NCBI RefSeq assembly: GCF_025685425.1
Contig: NZ_JAGTAS010000058.1
Span: 620,001-684,000 of the forward strand
Direction of reading: 5' to 3'
Origin: Terriglobus albidus
Lineage (GTDB): Bacteria > Acidobacteriota > Terriglobia > Terriglobales > Acidobacteriaceae
DNA length: 64,000 nucleotides
Under the pieces are notes generated by a model. That model saw nothing but the letters and a program-made list of their open reading frames with translations. It searched no databases and was not told the origin of the DNA. Made by a program: the position numbers and the translations under genes. This document shows, piece after piece, positions 27,121 to 36,990 of the stretch (positions are counted from its first letter, which is position 1; every line of letters begins with the position of its first letter).

Positions 27121-27738
27121 ATGCTGCATACCTTTATTGCACTTGTTGACGACAAGCCCGGCGTGCTGACACGCGTGGCCTCCCTCTTTCGCCGCCTTTC
27201 GGTGAATATCGTCTCGCTCACCGTAGGTGAGAGCGAGCGCGACGGTGTCTCGCGCATGACCATTGTGTGCGAAGGCGCCGAGAACGCAGCTCACCGCATC
27301 AGGGCTTCCCTCTATAAGCTCGAGGTCACGCGCGAGGTCGATGAGGTCTCACGCGCCGAAGCCGTGATTCGCGAGCTCTGCCTTATCAAGGTAGGCGCAG
27401 GACCTAACTCGCCGCATGGCGTTCACTCGCGTACCCAGATCTTCGAGCTGGCGCAAGTCTTTCGCGCCCGCGTCGTCGATCTGGCGCCCGAGTCCATCAT
27501 GCTGGAGATGACCGGCTCTGCTTCGAAGATCGAGGGCCTGCTGCAGGTATTGCGTGAGTCAAGCTATGAGGTGCTGGAAGTCTCACGCACCGGGCGCATG
27601 GCCATGCGCCGCGGACACCACACCAGCAAGGTACTGAAGGCGCTGGGTACCAAAACGGCTGCGGAGACACCGGTCGCTTATCCGGTCCGACCCGAAGAAG
27701 ACGACCTCCCCAACCAGTTTGAGGAAGAAGAAGCTTAA
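27121..27738 (+). CDS. ilvN: Acetolactate synthase small (regulatory) subunit
   Basis: The regulatory subunit binds valine and stimulates the IlvB catalytic subunit. The 205-residue product has the ACT domain (FIALVDDKPGVLTRVASLF, RLSVNIVSLTVGESERDGVS) and the second conserved part (RAEAVIRELCLIKVGAG, ELAQVFRARVVDLAPES). The C-terminus carries an extra acidic tail (EEDDLPNQFEEEEA) longer than in most family members of about 160-175 residues. AGGAAAG stands before the ATG. It is followed after 66 bases by ilvC. Confidence 0.94.
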   Translation: MLHTFIALVDDKPGVLTRVASLFRRLSVNIVSLTVGESERDGVSRMTIVCEGAENAAHRIRASLYKLEVTREVDEVSRAEAVIRELCLIKVGAGPNSPHGVHSRTQIFELAQVFRARVVDLAPESIMLEMTGSASKIEGLLQVLRESSYEVLEVSRTGRMAMRRGHHTSKVLKALGTKTAAETPVAYPVRPEEDDLPNQFEEEEA

Positions 27739-27786
27739 CCGCCCAAAAGACTACCCGGGGCCGGTTCCACTAGAATTTCTACGTAA

Positions 27787-28827
<1,041 letters not shown>

Positions 28828-28835
28828 TCAGCCAC

Positions 28836-28862
28836 AAGGCCCCGGTCCAAGACCGGGGCCTT
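28836..28862 (+). terminator. Rho-independent terminator at the end of the BCAA cluster
   Basis: AAGGCCCCGGTC pairs with GACCGGGGCCTT around a three-base loop, followed by TCGTGTTTG. It lies nine bases after the ilvC stop. Confidence 0.85.
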
Positions 28863-28903
28863 CGTGTTTGTATAGGATGTCTCTCGAGGAGAGATTTCCA
28901 TTC

Positions 28904-29698
28904 ATGAAGAGGCGGCAGTTCATCCGCTCTATGGCAGCAGGCGCGGCCACAGCGATCACCCTAAAATCCAGCGAGGCAGAGATGCAGGAGAAGCCGTCCG
29001 CACAGCCGCAGGAGTTCTATGAACTCCGTAAGTACACGCTCCGCAACGGCGGAGGACCGAAGCTGACGGAAAACTTCTTCGCACAGGCGATGATTCCCGC
29101 ACTCAATCGCCTGGGAGTTTCGCCCGTCGGCGCCTTCAAGGTCGATATCGGACCGGAAACACCCACGTACTACCTGCTGTTGCCTTCTACCTCAGCCGAG
29201 ACACTGCTCACCGTCGACCAGCGGCTCGCGAAGGATGCCGAGTTCCTCAAGGCTGCCGCAGGGTTCTGGGATGCACCTGCCGCAACGCCCGCCTTTATCC
29301 GTGTAGAAAGCTCCATCTTCTCCGCCTTTACCGGCTGGCCGAAGCTGACGGCACCGAAGCCAGGCAAACGCATCTTCCAGCTCCGTACTTATGAGAGCCC
29401 CGGTTATGCGGCCCATCTGAAGAAGATTGAGATGTTCAACAACGGAGAGATCGAGATCTTCGTCCGGTCCGGCCTGGCTCCGGTCTTCTTCGGCAGTGCT
29501 CTCACCGGGCCGTTGTTGCCCAACCTCACTTACATGCTTACCTTCCCCGATCTACCGACGCTTTCCGCCAACTGGTCGAAGTTCGGTTCTGATCCGGCAT
29601 GGAAAGAGCTGTCACACCGTCCCGGGAATACGGATCCGGAAATCGTGAGCAACATTACCAACCTTTATCTAAGTCCGTTGGCTTGCTCGCAGATTTAG
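28904..29698 (+). CDS. NIPSNAP-family protein with Tat-type signal
   Basis: A 264-residue exported protein. The N-terminus KRRQFIRSMAAGAATAITL has the twin-arginine form, so folding before export is likely. The mature part is a duplicated NIPSNAP-like alpha/beta barrel: FYELRKYTLRNGGG then VGAFKVDIGPETPTYYLLLP in the first half and RIFQLRTYESPGYAAHLKK then PVFFGSALTGPLLPNLTYML in the second. The family has no settled biochemical function. ATG 28904 places the RR motif at the N-terminus; an ATG at 28877 is an alternative. It begins shortly after the ilvC terminator. Confidence 0.82.
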   Translation: MKRRQFIRSMAAGAATAITLKSSEAEMQEKPSAQPQEFYELRKYTLRNGGGPKLTENFFAQAMIPALNRLGVSPVGAFKVDIGPETPTYYLLLPSTSAETLLTVDQRLAKDAEFLKAAAGFWDAPAATPAFIRVESSIFSAFTGWPKLTAPKPGKRIFQLRTYESPGYAAHLKKIEMFNNGEIEIFVRSGLAPVFFGSALTGPLLPNLTYMLTFPDLPTLSANWSKFGSDPAWKELSHRPGNTDPEIVSNITNLYLSPLACSQI

Positions 29699-29715
29699 AG
29701 AATGTTCTTGCGCGC

Positions 29716-29813
29716 CCGGGCGCCCCATCCTCGCGGGCTAGGATGGGTGAGGATAATCCGAACTATCGTGGCTCCCTTGCCCACCCTAGCGTTGCGAGGG
29801 TGGGGCACCCGGC
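29716..29813. repeat. Two inverted CACCC/CATCC-type palindromes
   Basis: GCCCCATCCTCGCGGGCTAG then GATGGG (29720-29745), and CCCACCCTAGCGTTGCGAGG then GTGGGGCACCC (29780-29811). They are related to units at 3430 and 19022. Confidence 0.55.
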
Positions 29814-29837
29814 GAGGGAAACGAAGAAAAAGCAGGG

Positions 29838-29871
29838 CAGATTTCTCCGCTGCACTGCGAAATGACAAAAA
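29838..29871. repeat. Dispersed repeat B, single end
   Basis: CAGATTTCTCCGCTGCACTG then CGAAATGACAAAAA, the same unit as at 6265-6314 with a shortened centre. Confidence 0.55.
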
Positions 29872-29874
29872 GCA

Positions 29875-29904
29875 AAACCCCGGCTTGGATGCCGGGGGTT
29901 TCTT
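29875..29904. terminator. Bidirectional terminator hairpin
   Basis: AAAACCCCCGGC-type stem with a GCCGGGGGTTT arm, A-rich on one side and T-rich on the other, between the converging NIPSNAP and LolA-like genes. Confidence 0.8.
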
Positions 29905-29923
29905 GTGTCTCTTCTGACTTTCA

Positions 29924-30619
29924 CTAGGGCCGCTTCACTGTAGTCTTGCTTGTCGTCTTGATCTCGAAGGCCTTGGTATCGACTTTTCCGTTGATCTTGA
30001 TATTCGTGTAGAAGTTGATGCGCTGGTCGCCCGAAGGCGTAAAGAACTGCTGCTTGAGGGAAACGCCGCGAGCCGGATCAACCCAGATGACGGCGTGCGT
30101 AAAGGTGTTCTTTACGCTCTCCTGCTTCGGGACCAGATCCAGCTTTGCTGTCTGGACACCTTCGATCGTCTCCGTGCCCTGTGACGTAATGGTCCACTGC
30201 TTCTCCAGCGCTGTTCCTGAGCCACCGAAGCCCAGCGTCAAGAAGCTTTCCACCTGCGACTGGTTCTTACTGGTATCGATCAACGTGAGTTGATCGATGT
30301 TGGGCTCATACAGTTTGAGTTGTCCGCCGGTATACGCAACCACCTTCTTCGCAGGCTTCTGGATCACTGCGCCCATCTCGGTCGCGTTGCCCTTTTTCTG
30401 AAAGTAGATGATGCCGGTCTGCGTCGTCGTCTCACGCACCACGCGCTCGTAGTTATCCCAGCGGAGATCGGCTGTCGCGGACTGGAACTTCGCAGCGGCG
30501 GCGTCCATCTGCTGCACGATCTTTTGTACGTCGGTGTTCTGGGCTGATGCCGGTCTTGCAGAGAACGCGGCCAATGTCAGCGCGGCCGTGGCAGTGAACT
30601 TAACGAATGCAAAGCGCAT
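29924..30619 (-). CDS. LolA-like outer-membrane lipoprotein carrier/sorting protein
   Basis: A 231-residue periplasmic protein with signal peptide (FVKFTATAALTLAAFSARPASA) and an incomplete beta-barrel fold typical of LolA/LolB-like proteins: VQKIVQQMDAAAAKFQSATA, GIIYFQKKGNATEMG, KLYEPNIDQLTLIDTSKN, and VIWVDPARGVSLKQQFFTPS, then DQRINFYTNIKINGKVDTKA. LolA moves lipoproteins across the periplasm; acidobacteria have several diverged copies, so the cargo is uncertain. It is near the serS-linked genes on the same strand, with 59 bases to the start of the gene at 30679. Confidence 0.82.
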   Translation of the reverse strand: MRFAFVKFTATAALTLAAFSARPASAQNTDVQKIVQQMDAAAAKFQSATADLRWDNYERVVRETTTQTGIIYFQKKGNATEMGAVIQKPAKKVVAYTGGQLKLYEPNIDQLTLIDTSKNQSQVESFLTLGFGGSGTALEKQWTITSQGTETIEGVQTAKLDLVPKQESVKNTFTHAVIWVDPARGVSLKQQFFTPSGDQRINFYTNIKINGKVDTKAFEIKTTSKTTVKRP

Positions 30620-30678
30620 AGGCTTTCAACAAATCCTCAGAGTGATTGGATGCAAACAGCGGGGAAAGGTCATCGACG

Positions 30679-31035
30679 CTAGGGCCGATGGACCCAGACC
30701 TTGTACCGGCTTACCTTGCCATGAGCGTCTTTCACGACCTCATACCTGTCCATGGTTACAGGACCGGCGTATTGGACGACTGCGTACAGCAGATCGCCGT
30801 CCAGATCGCCCGTGTCATGATGGATATCCTGAGGGCGAAGCGTATAAACATACCCCGCGCCGTCCTGCTGCACCAGTGTCTGCGTCGGCTCCAGCGGGCT
30901 ATCCTGCGGACGGTCTTTGAAGTCGATGTAGTGCGGCGAAATAAATAGGAACGCCAGAATGAGCGTGACCATGATGTCGTAGTGCAGGCTTCCCCGCTCA
31001 TAAGTCCAGAAGATGTAGTTACGAAGGAGCCGCAT
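30679..31035 (-). CDS. Small membrane-anchored protein, unknown
   Basis: A 118-residue protein with a single N-terminal transmembrane segment (DIMVTLILAFLFISPHYIDF, about 20-39) and a soluble tail with PTQTLVQQDGAGYVYTLRPQ and YAGPVTMDRYEVVKDAHGKV. Not recognised. The start ATG shares one base with the serS stop (TGATG), so it is very likely translated with serS; the upstream order is serS, this gene, then the LolA-like gene. Confidence 0.72.
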   Translation of the reverse strand: MRLLRNYIFWTYERGSLHYDIMVTLILAFLFISPHYIDFKDRPQDSPLEPTQTLVQQDGAGYVYTLRPQDIHHDTGDLDGDLLYAVVQYAGPVTMDRYEVVKDAHGKVSRYKVWVHRP

Positions 31036-32354
31036 CAGCGTACCTGCTTTCCGATGACGGTTTCGCCATTCATGTAAGGCACCAGAGCCGGAGGCACACG
31101 CACGGTGCCGTCGGCCTGCTGGTAGTTTTCGAGGATCGCCAGGTACGTCCGGCCCACAGCCAGGCCGCTGCCGTTCAACGTGTGCAGCAGCTCGCCCTTC
31201 TTAGCACCCGCGGGACGATATCGTATCCCCGCACGGCGTGCCTGGAAGTCTCCGCAGTTGGAGCAGGAGCTGATCTCGCGGTAGGTCTGCTGTCCCGGCA
31301 GCCAGACCTCAAGATCGTAAGTCTTCGAGGAGCTGAAGCCCATATCGCCGGTACACAGCAGCATCCGCCGATACGGCAGGCCAAGCCTCTCCAGCACGGT
31401 CTCGGCGTTGCGGGTCAGCTTCTCATGCTCTTCGGGCGAGGTCTCCGGTGTGGTGAACTTGATCAACTCCACCTTCTGAAACTGGTGCTGGCGGATCATG
31501 CCGCGCACGTCGCGGCCGTGCGATCCGGCCTCGGCGCGGAAGCATGGTGTATAGGCCGTATAGCTGATCGGCAACTGCCCGGCATCCAGTGTTTCACCGG
31601 CATATAGATTCGTAATCGGAACCTCCGAGGTCGGGATCAACCAGTGATCGCCATCCTTCAGGTCGCCTTCATAAGGACCGCTGTCGTCGCAGTGGAAGAG
31701 ATCTTCGGCAAACTTCGGCAACTGTCCGGTGCCGAAGAGGGTGCGCGAGTTCACCATGAACGGAGGCAGCACCTCCATATAGCCATGCTCGCGGGTGTGC
31801 AGGTCCAGCATGAAAGCGGCAAGTGCACGCTCCAGGCGAGCTCCCTGGCCGAAGTGCACGACCATGCGCGCACCGGAGATCTTGGCCGCACGCTCGAAGT
31901 CCACGATGCCCAAAGCCTCGGCGATCTCCCAATGCGGCTTCGGCTCAAAGTCGAAGCTGGCTTTCTCGCCCCAGGTCTTGATCAGGAGGTTGCCATGCTC
32001 GTCGGCGCCCTCGGGCACATCATCCTGTGGCAGGTTGGGAATTGCCTGCAGAGTCTTCAGCAAGGCCGCATCCAGTTCGGCGGCGCGGCCTTCCAGACCC
32101 TCAATCTTTTCTTTTAAGGACTTTGTCTGTTCCATCACCGCCGCGGCGTCGCCGCCGGCACGCTTGATGATGGCGACTTCGGCCGAGAGCCGATTACGCT
32201 CCGCCTTCAGGTTTTCCACCTCGGTAATGGCTGCGCGACGCTCCGCGTCCAACGTGGCGAAATCGCCCAGCGCCACTTCAGGGTCCATGCCGCGCAGGCG
32301 CAGTTTTGCCTTAACCACGTCCAGGTTCGCCCGGACAAATCCCAGATCCAACAT
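31035..32354 (-). CDS. serS: Seryl-tRNA synthetase
   Basis: Class II synthetase of 439 residues that charges tRNA-Ser. The N-terminal part is an antiparallel coiled-coil arm (about 28-105: VENLKAERNRLSAEVAIIKR and so on). The catalytic core has motif 2 in FRAEAGSHGRDVRGMIRQHQ with QKVELIKFT and motif 3 in NGSGLAVGRTYLAILENYQQ; the serine pocket region EISSCSNCGDFQARR is intact. The start ATG at 32352-32354 is close to the divergent gene at 32423. Confidence 0.96.
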   Translation of the reverse strand: MLDLGFVRANLDVVKAKLRLRGMDPEVALGDFATLDAERRAAITEVENLKAERNRLSAEVAIIKRAGGDAAAVMEQTKSLKEKIEGLEGRAAELDAALLKTLQAIPNLPQDDVPEGADEHGNLLIKTWGEKASFDFEPKPHWEIAEALGIVDFERAAKISGARMVVHFGQGARLERALAAFMLDLHTREHGYMEVLPPFMVNSRTLFGTGQLPKFAEDLFHCDDSGPYEGDLKDGDHWLIPTSEVPITNLYAGETLDAGQLPISYTAYTPCFRAEAGSHGRDVRGMIRQHQFQKVELIKFTTPETSPEEHEKLTRNAETVLERLGLPYRRMLLCTGDMGFSSSKTYDLEVWLPGQQTYREISSCSNCGDFQARRAGIRYRPAGAKKGELLHTLNGSGLAVGRTYLAILENYQQADGTVRVPPALVPYMNGETVIGKQVR

Positions 32355-32422
32355 AATTGTCTCTATTCTATCGGTTCGGCCTGGCCGATTGCGTTATGCT
32401 GGCCGCGGAGGTGCAGTTCCCG

Positions 32423-33166
32423 ATGCTCCGCTCCTCATTGCTGGCAACCGCCGCCCTTCTCACCACTGCCGTTTCGGCCCAGCAGCCCATGCCGCCGGAT
32501 TATCGCGGACCACAGACCCTGATCCCCGGGATCTATGTCACCCCCATCCCGAATGTACCCTTCTCGGCCAATGTAGAGATCGTCTCCCACGTCAAACTCG
32601 ACAACGGTACGGAGACGATTCGCACCACCACTGCCAAGGTGGCCCGGCTCTCCTCGGGCAAGATCCGCAACGAACAGCGCCAGATGCTGCCGGCCACCGT
32701 CAAAGTTGAGCCGGCCTTGCTCTCTGCCCATATCTACGATCCGCAGACGCGGAAGAGCACCTTCCTCAATCCCGCCACCCATATCGCGCGCGAGATCATC
32801 CTTTCCCAGCCACCCAGGCCCGCTCCTAATTCCGTTCCTCAGTCAGCCCCTTCGAACAACCCCAATTACCGCGAAGAAAATCTTGGCACGCAAGAGATGG
32901 ACGGGCTCCAATTGACGGGCATCCGCAAGGTTCGCACGATTCCAGCGCAGCTCAGCACCACCGGCAAAGAAGTCGCCATCACGGACGAATACTGGTACTC
33001 ACCCGTGCTGCAAATTTACATGCTGATCAGCCACAAGGACCCACGCTCCGGCGAACAGATCGTCGCCGTCCGCAATGTCGACCGTCATGAACCGCTACAG
33101 GACCTCTTTGAGGTGCCTACCGGATACAAAGAAGTCGACGAAACTCCAGTTGCGGTCGCGCGCTGA
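32423..33166 (+). CDS. Secreted protein of unknown function
   Basis: A 247-residue protein with signal peptide (MLRSSLLATAALLTTAVSAQ). The mature sequence is proline-rich at both flanks of a core (VEIVSHVKLDNGTETIRTTT, SGKIRNEQRQMLPATVK, SAHIYDPQTRKSTFLNP), then EYWYSPVLQIYMLISHKDPR near the end. Similar secreted proteins without known role are common in acidobacteria, but no domain could be assigned with confidence. The start at 32423 is preceded by GGAGGT at about ten bases. It is divergent from serS. Confidence 0.68.
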   Translation: MLRSSLLATAALLTTAVSAQQPMPPDYRGPQTLIPGIYVTPIPNVPFSANVEIVSHVKLDNGTETIRTTTAKVARLSSGKIRNEQRQMLPATVKVEPALLSAHIYDPQTRKSTFLNPATHIAREIILSQPPRPAPNSVPQSAPSNNPNYREENLGTQEMDGLQLTGIRKVRTIPAQLSTTGKEVAITDEYWYSPVLQIYMLISHKDPRSGEQIVAVRNVDRHEPLQDLFEVPTGYKEVDETPVAVAR

Positions 33167-33285
33167 TTTACTTCGCCGTCTTTGTCTTCAGGGCCTGATC
33201 CAGGGGAATCTCTTTCCGCGGCCTTTTCTTTATGAAATTTGCACCCAGACCGTGAAACGGCCGCGGGCGATAACATAGAAGAAGA

Positions 33286-34212
33286 GTGATCAAGTCACCC
33301 GACATGCGCGTCAATATCGCCGGCGTGGAGCTTCGTTCTCCGGTTATCGCCGCCAGCGGAACCTTTGGGTACGGTGTCGAATTTGAAGACATCCTCTCGC
33401 TCGACAAGATTGGCGCCTTTGTCACCAAAGGTCTCTCGGCCGAGCCCATGGCGGGCAATCCTTCGCCGCGCATCATCGAAACCGCCAGCGGCATGATGAA
33501 TGCCATCGGTCTGCAGAATGTCGGCGTCCGCGCCTTTATCGAGGAAAAGCTTCCGAAGATCCGGCAGATTCGCGGAGCCGTCTGCATCGCCAACGTCTTC
33601 GGCTATACCGTCGAAGATTGCATTGAGGTCGTCCGCGCTCTCGACCAGACCAACGGTATTGCCATGTATGAGCTAAATGCCTCTTGCCCGAACACCTCGC
33701 ACGGCGGCATGGTCTTCGGCACCGACGGCATGATGCTGTACGACCTGGTGGCGCGCATCCGCAGAGAGACGCAGCGGCCCATCATGGTGAAGCTCTCGCC
33801 CAATGTCACGAACATCGGCCAGATGGCCCGCGTTGCCCAGGACGCCGGCGCCGATGCCGTCTCGCTGGTCAATACCTTCCTCGCGCTTTCCATCGATATC
33901 GAAACCCGCAAGCCTCGCATCGCCAATACCACCGGCGGCCTCTCCGGCCCGGCCATCAAACCTATCGCGGTCCGTATGGTGCGTGAGACATCGCGCGCGG
34001 TAGCTATCCCGGTTGTTGGCCTGGGTGGCATTGTCTGTGCGGAGGACGCCGTGGAATTCATGCTGGCGGGTGCAGCAGCGATACAAGTGGGCACCGCCAG
34101 CTACGCCGATCCACGCGCGGTGGAGAACATCGCCACCGGTTTAAGGTCCTGGTGCCGCTCGCACGATGTGGAGCGGGTACGTGATCTTACCGGCGCCATG
34201 CTTCCCGCCTGA
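33286..34212 (+). CDS. pyrD: Dihydroorotate dehydrogenase, class 1
   Basis: Flavin-dependent TIM-barrel enzyme of 308 residues oxidising dihydroorotate to orotate in pyrimidine synthesis. Motifs: SPVIAASGTFGYGVEF near the N-terminus, the substrate asparagines and catalytic cysteine in YELNASCPNTSHGG, KLSPNVTNIGQMARV, VNTFLALSIDIETRKP, and the phosphate-binding VVGLGGIVCAEDAVEFMLAG. A cysteine rather than serine base indicates class 1; NAD-dependent class 1B needs PyrK, which is not in the window. The first codon is GTG at 33286; ATG at 33304 is an alternative start. Confidence 0.92.
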   Translation: MIKSPDMRVNIAGVELRSPVIAASGTFGYGVEFEDILSLDKIGAFVTKGLSAEPMAGNPSPRIIETASGMMNAIGLQNVGVRAFIEEKLPKIRQIRGAVCIANVFGYTVEDCIEVVRALDQTNGIAMYELNASCPNTSHGGMVFGTDGMMLYDLVARIRRETQRPIMVKLSPNVTNIGQMARVAQDAGADAVSLVNTFLALSIDIETRKPRIANTTGGLSGPAIKPIAVRMVRETSRAVAIPVVGLGGIVCAEDAVEFMLAGAAAIQVGTASYADPRAVENIATGLRSWCRSHDVERVRDLTGAMLPA

Positions 34213-34239
34213 GGCCCCTCTGACGTATGCTGGCACGGC

Positions 34240-35022
34240 ATGCGCCGCTTACTGCTTACCGTCGCCCTAAGTTTCGCCGCAACTGCCGTCTTCGCTCAGG
34301 AGACGGCCAAGCCTAAGCCGGAAGACACCGAGATCTGGTCTCCGGTACCGCCGGTCGTCACTCCTGCCGGCGCCGTTACGACGCCGCCTCCATCGGATGC
34401 GATCGTGCTCTTCGATGGCAAAAACCTCGATCAATGGGTCCAGGTCAGTGACAAGTCTCCCGCGAAGTGGAGTGTCAACAATGGCATCCTCACAGTGAAC
34501 AAGGAGAAAGGCGTCGGCAACATCGAGACGAAGAAGGCCTTCCGCAACTATCAGCTCCATATTGAGTGGCGCGTTCCAGCCACCATCACCGGGGAAGGCC
34601 AGGGCCGCGGCAACAGCGGTGTCTTCCTCGCCTCTACCGGTCCCGGCGATGCAGGCTACGAGCTGCAGGTGCTGGACTCCTACCAGAACAAGACCTATGT
34701 CAATGGCATGGCCGGCAGCCTCTATAAGCAGGCCATCCCGCTTGCCAACCCAGGCCTGAAACCCGGCGAGTGGCAGAGCTATGACGTCATCTGGACAGCA
34801 CCGACCTTCAATGCCGATGGCTCGGTAAAGACCCCGGCCCACGCCACCGTACTCTTCAACGGTGTGCTGGTGGAGAACCACTTCCAGCTCAAGGGAGAAA
34901 CCCTGTACATCGGCCAGCCGGTCTACAAGGCTTATGACCGCGCGCCAATCAAGCTGCAGGCCCATGGCGACAAGAGCGAGCCGCTCAGCTTCCGCAATAT
35001 CTGGGTCCGCGAGCTGCCGTAG
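34240..35022 (+). CDS. Secreted DUF1080 (3-keto-disaccharide hydrolase-like) protein
   Basis: A 260-residue protein with signal peptide (MRRLLLTVALSFAATAVFAQ) and one DUF1080 concanavalin-like domain: IVLFDGKNLDQWVQVSDKSP, WSVNNGILTVNKEKG, NYQLHIEWRVPATITGEGQG, RGNSGVFLASTGPGDAGYEL and SEPLSFRNIWVRELP. The family contains 3-keto-glucoside hydrolases and other glycoside-acting proteins in soil bacteria; the substrate here is unknown. It starts 27 bases after pyrD but is not related to pyrimidine synthesis. Confidence 0.85.
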   Translation: MRRLLLTVALSFAATAVFAQETAKPKPEDTEIWSPVPPVVTPAGAVTTPPPSDAIVLFDGKNLDQWVQVSDKSPAKWSVNNGILTVNKEKGVGNIETKKAFRNYQLHIEWRVPATITGEGQGRGNSGVFLASTGPGDAGYELQVLDSYQNKTYVNGMAGSLYKQAIPLANPGLKPGEWQSYDVIWTAPTFNADGSVKTPAHATVLFNGVLVENHFQLKGETLYIGQPVYKAYDRAPIKLQAHGDKSEPLSFRNIWVRELP

Positions 35023-35040
35023 GGTGAGATCCAACAGCAG

Positions 35041-35117
35041 GTCCTTCGCTTCGGCTCCGTCTACACTCAGGATGAGAAATCGTGGATGGGGTTCATCCCT
35101 GAGCGGAGCGAAGGACC
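35041..35117. repeat. Inverted repeat upstream of purH
   Basis: GTCCTTCGCT at 35041-35050 is repeated in inverted form as AGCGAAGGAC at 35108-35117, with CTCCG/CGGAG-like pairing inside. It fits a stem-loop or repeat relic 65 bases before the purH start. Confidence 0.45.
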
Positions 35118-35182
35118 GCTTCACCTTTGCAGGAAGTCAGCCCCATCCTGTAACGCCCCACTCCCCTAAAATAGAAGGCGGA

Positions 35183-36790
35183 ATGACTGACCTGAAGCCT
35201 GTACGCCGCGCCCTCCTCTCCGTCACTGATAAATCCGGACTCACCGACTTTGCCCGCGCCCTTGCCGCGCAGGGTGTTGAACTCGTTTCGACGGGCGGTA
35301 CCGCCAAGACGCTACGCGACGCAGGTCTCAACGTTCGCGATATCTCCGACCTCACCGGCTTCCCTGAGATGTTGGATGGCCGCGTCAAGACGCTGCACCC
35401 GAAGGTCCATGGGGGAATCCTGCATCGCCGCAGCCTTCCGGAGCATGTCGCCGCTGTTCGCGAGCACGGTATCGAGGACATCGACATGGTGGTCGTGAAT
35501 CTGTATGCCTTTGAGGCCACGGCTGCCAAGCCGGGTGTTACCTTCGGCGAATTGGTTGAAAACATTGACATTGGCGGCCCCTCGATGGTGCGGTCCGCTG
35601 CCAAGAACTTCGAGGATGTCGCCATCGTCACCCGCGTGGCCGACTACTCCGCCATCTCCGCGGAACTCCAGAGCAACAGCGGCAAGCTCTCCGGCGAGAC
35701 CCGCTGGCGTCTTGCCCAGACGGCCTTTGCCACCACCGCCGCTTACGACTCCGCCATTGCCGCGACCGTGGCAAAGCTTCCCTACGCCGAGCCGGAAACG
35801 GTCCTTACCCAGCCGGAGGCCAAAGCCGGAGAGTACCCACAGCATCTCGAGCTCGGCTTCCAGCTGGCGCAGACCCTGCGCTACGGTGAGAATCCGCACC
35901 AGTCGGCAGCGCTCTATCTGGACGCCTCCGGCAAAGGGATCGCTGCCGGGAAGCAATTGCAGGGTAAGGAGTTATCGTTCAACAACCTGGTGGACCTGGA
36001 TGCCTGCTGGGAGCTCGCCAGCGAGTTTGCCGAGCCTGCGGTCGCGATCATCAAACACACCAACCCCTGCGGCGCGGCCACCGGAACCTCGGTTGCCGAC
36101 GCCTATGTCCGCGCCCTGGCCGCCGATCCCATCTCCGCTTTTGGCGGTGTCATTGGCATCAACCGAGTGGTTGACGAAGCCGCAGCCGCTGAAATGGTGA
36201 AGCTCTTTGTCGAGGCGATTGCTGCGCCCGGTTTTACCCCTGAGGCTCAGGCCATCTTTGCCGCGAAAAAGAATCTGCGGCTCGTCGAGGTGAAGGCTCA
36301 CCCAGCGCAGCAGGTTATCAAGCAGATCTCCGGCGGTCTGCTGTTGCAGGACGCCGACCGTAAGCGTATTGAAGCCGGTGACCTGAAGATCGTCACCCAG
36401 CGCGAGCCGACGCCGGAAGAGCTGACAGCGCTGCTCTTCTCCTGGCGCGTCTGTAAGCACGTGAAATCAAATGCGATTGTCTACGCCCGCGCCGAAGCGC
36501 ACGGCCATGAGGTCTTCGGCCAAACAGTTGGTATTGGCGCTGGACAGATGTCGCGTGTGGATGCGGCCAAATTCGGAGCGCTGAAGGCGGTTCTGCCTCT
36601 GGCCGGCACCGTTGCCGCCTCTGACGCCTTTTTCCCCTTCCCCGACGGCCTGGAAACCGTAGCAGCGGCAGGAGCGACGGCGGTCATCCAGCCGGGTGGG
36701 TCGGTCAAGGATCCTGACGTCATAGCCGCCGCCAACCGGCTCAACTTGGCGATGGTATTCACTGGAATTCGTCACTTCCGTCACGGATAG
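35183..36790 (+). CDS. purH: Bifunctional AICAR formyltransferase/IMP cyclohydrolase
   Basis: Performs the last two steps of IMP synthesis. The 535-residue product has the N-terminal MGS-like cyclohydrolase (about 1-200: [58 protein letters not shown]) and the C-terminal formyltransferase (about 200-535: [14 protein letters not shown], the catalytic Lys-His in [39 protein letters not shown]). Translation starts at ATG 35183. The final stop TAG (36788-36790) consists of the TA flanking a MITE-like element and the first G of that element; the C-terminus (GIRHFRHG) is otherwise normal. Confidence 0.96.
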   Translation: MTDLKPVRRALLSVTDKSGLTDFARALAAQGVELVSTGGTAKTLRDAGLNVRDISDLTGFPEMLDGRVKTLHPKVHGGILHRRSLPEHVAAVREHGIEDIDMVVVNLYAFEATAAKPGVTFGELVENIDIGGPSMVRSAAKNFEDVAIVTRVADYSAISAELQSNSGKLSGETRWRLAQTAFATTAAYDSAIAATVAKLPYAEPETVLTQPEAKAGEYPQHLELGFQLAQTLRYGENPHQSAALYLDASGKGIAAGKQLQGKELSFNNLVDLDACWELASEFAEPAVAIIKHTNPCGAATGTSVADAYVRALAADPISAFGGVIGINRVVDEAAAAEMVKLFVEAIAAPGFTPEAQAIFAAKKNLRLVEVKAHPAQQVIKQISGGLLLQDADRKRIEAGDLKIVTQREPTPEELTALLFSWRVCKHVKSNAIVYARAEAHGHEVFGQTVGIGAGQMSRVDAAKFGALKAVLPLAGTVAASDAFFPFPDGLETVAAAGATAVIQPGGSVKDPDVIAAANRLNLAMVFTGIRHFRHG

Positions 36791-36901
36791 AGCATTTTTC
36801 CCCTGTGTAGCGTAGGGCTTCGGCATCTATGGGCGTTTTCCGCAATGAAAACGCCGCTGCACGCCACTTCCGGGATACCCGGCAACAGGGAAAATGCTCT
36901 A
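36788..36901. mobile_element. MITE-like element, copy A2, abutting the purH stop
   Basis: A unit of 110 bases with ends GAGCATTTTTCCCCTGT and ACAGGGAAAATGCTC, flanked by TA on each side (36788-36789, 36900-36901). The internal hairpin is GGGCGTTTTC/GAAAACGCC. Its first G completes the purH TAG stop. Confidence 0.85.
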
Positions 36902-36990
36902 ATAGGAATGCTGACGCTTGTCAGCATCCCACCTGTGGGTACAATCGTCTAACCCCAAGTGACGCGGCTACCAGCCGCCCCTAGGACCTG

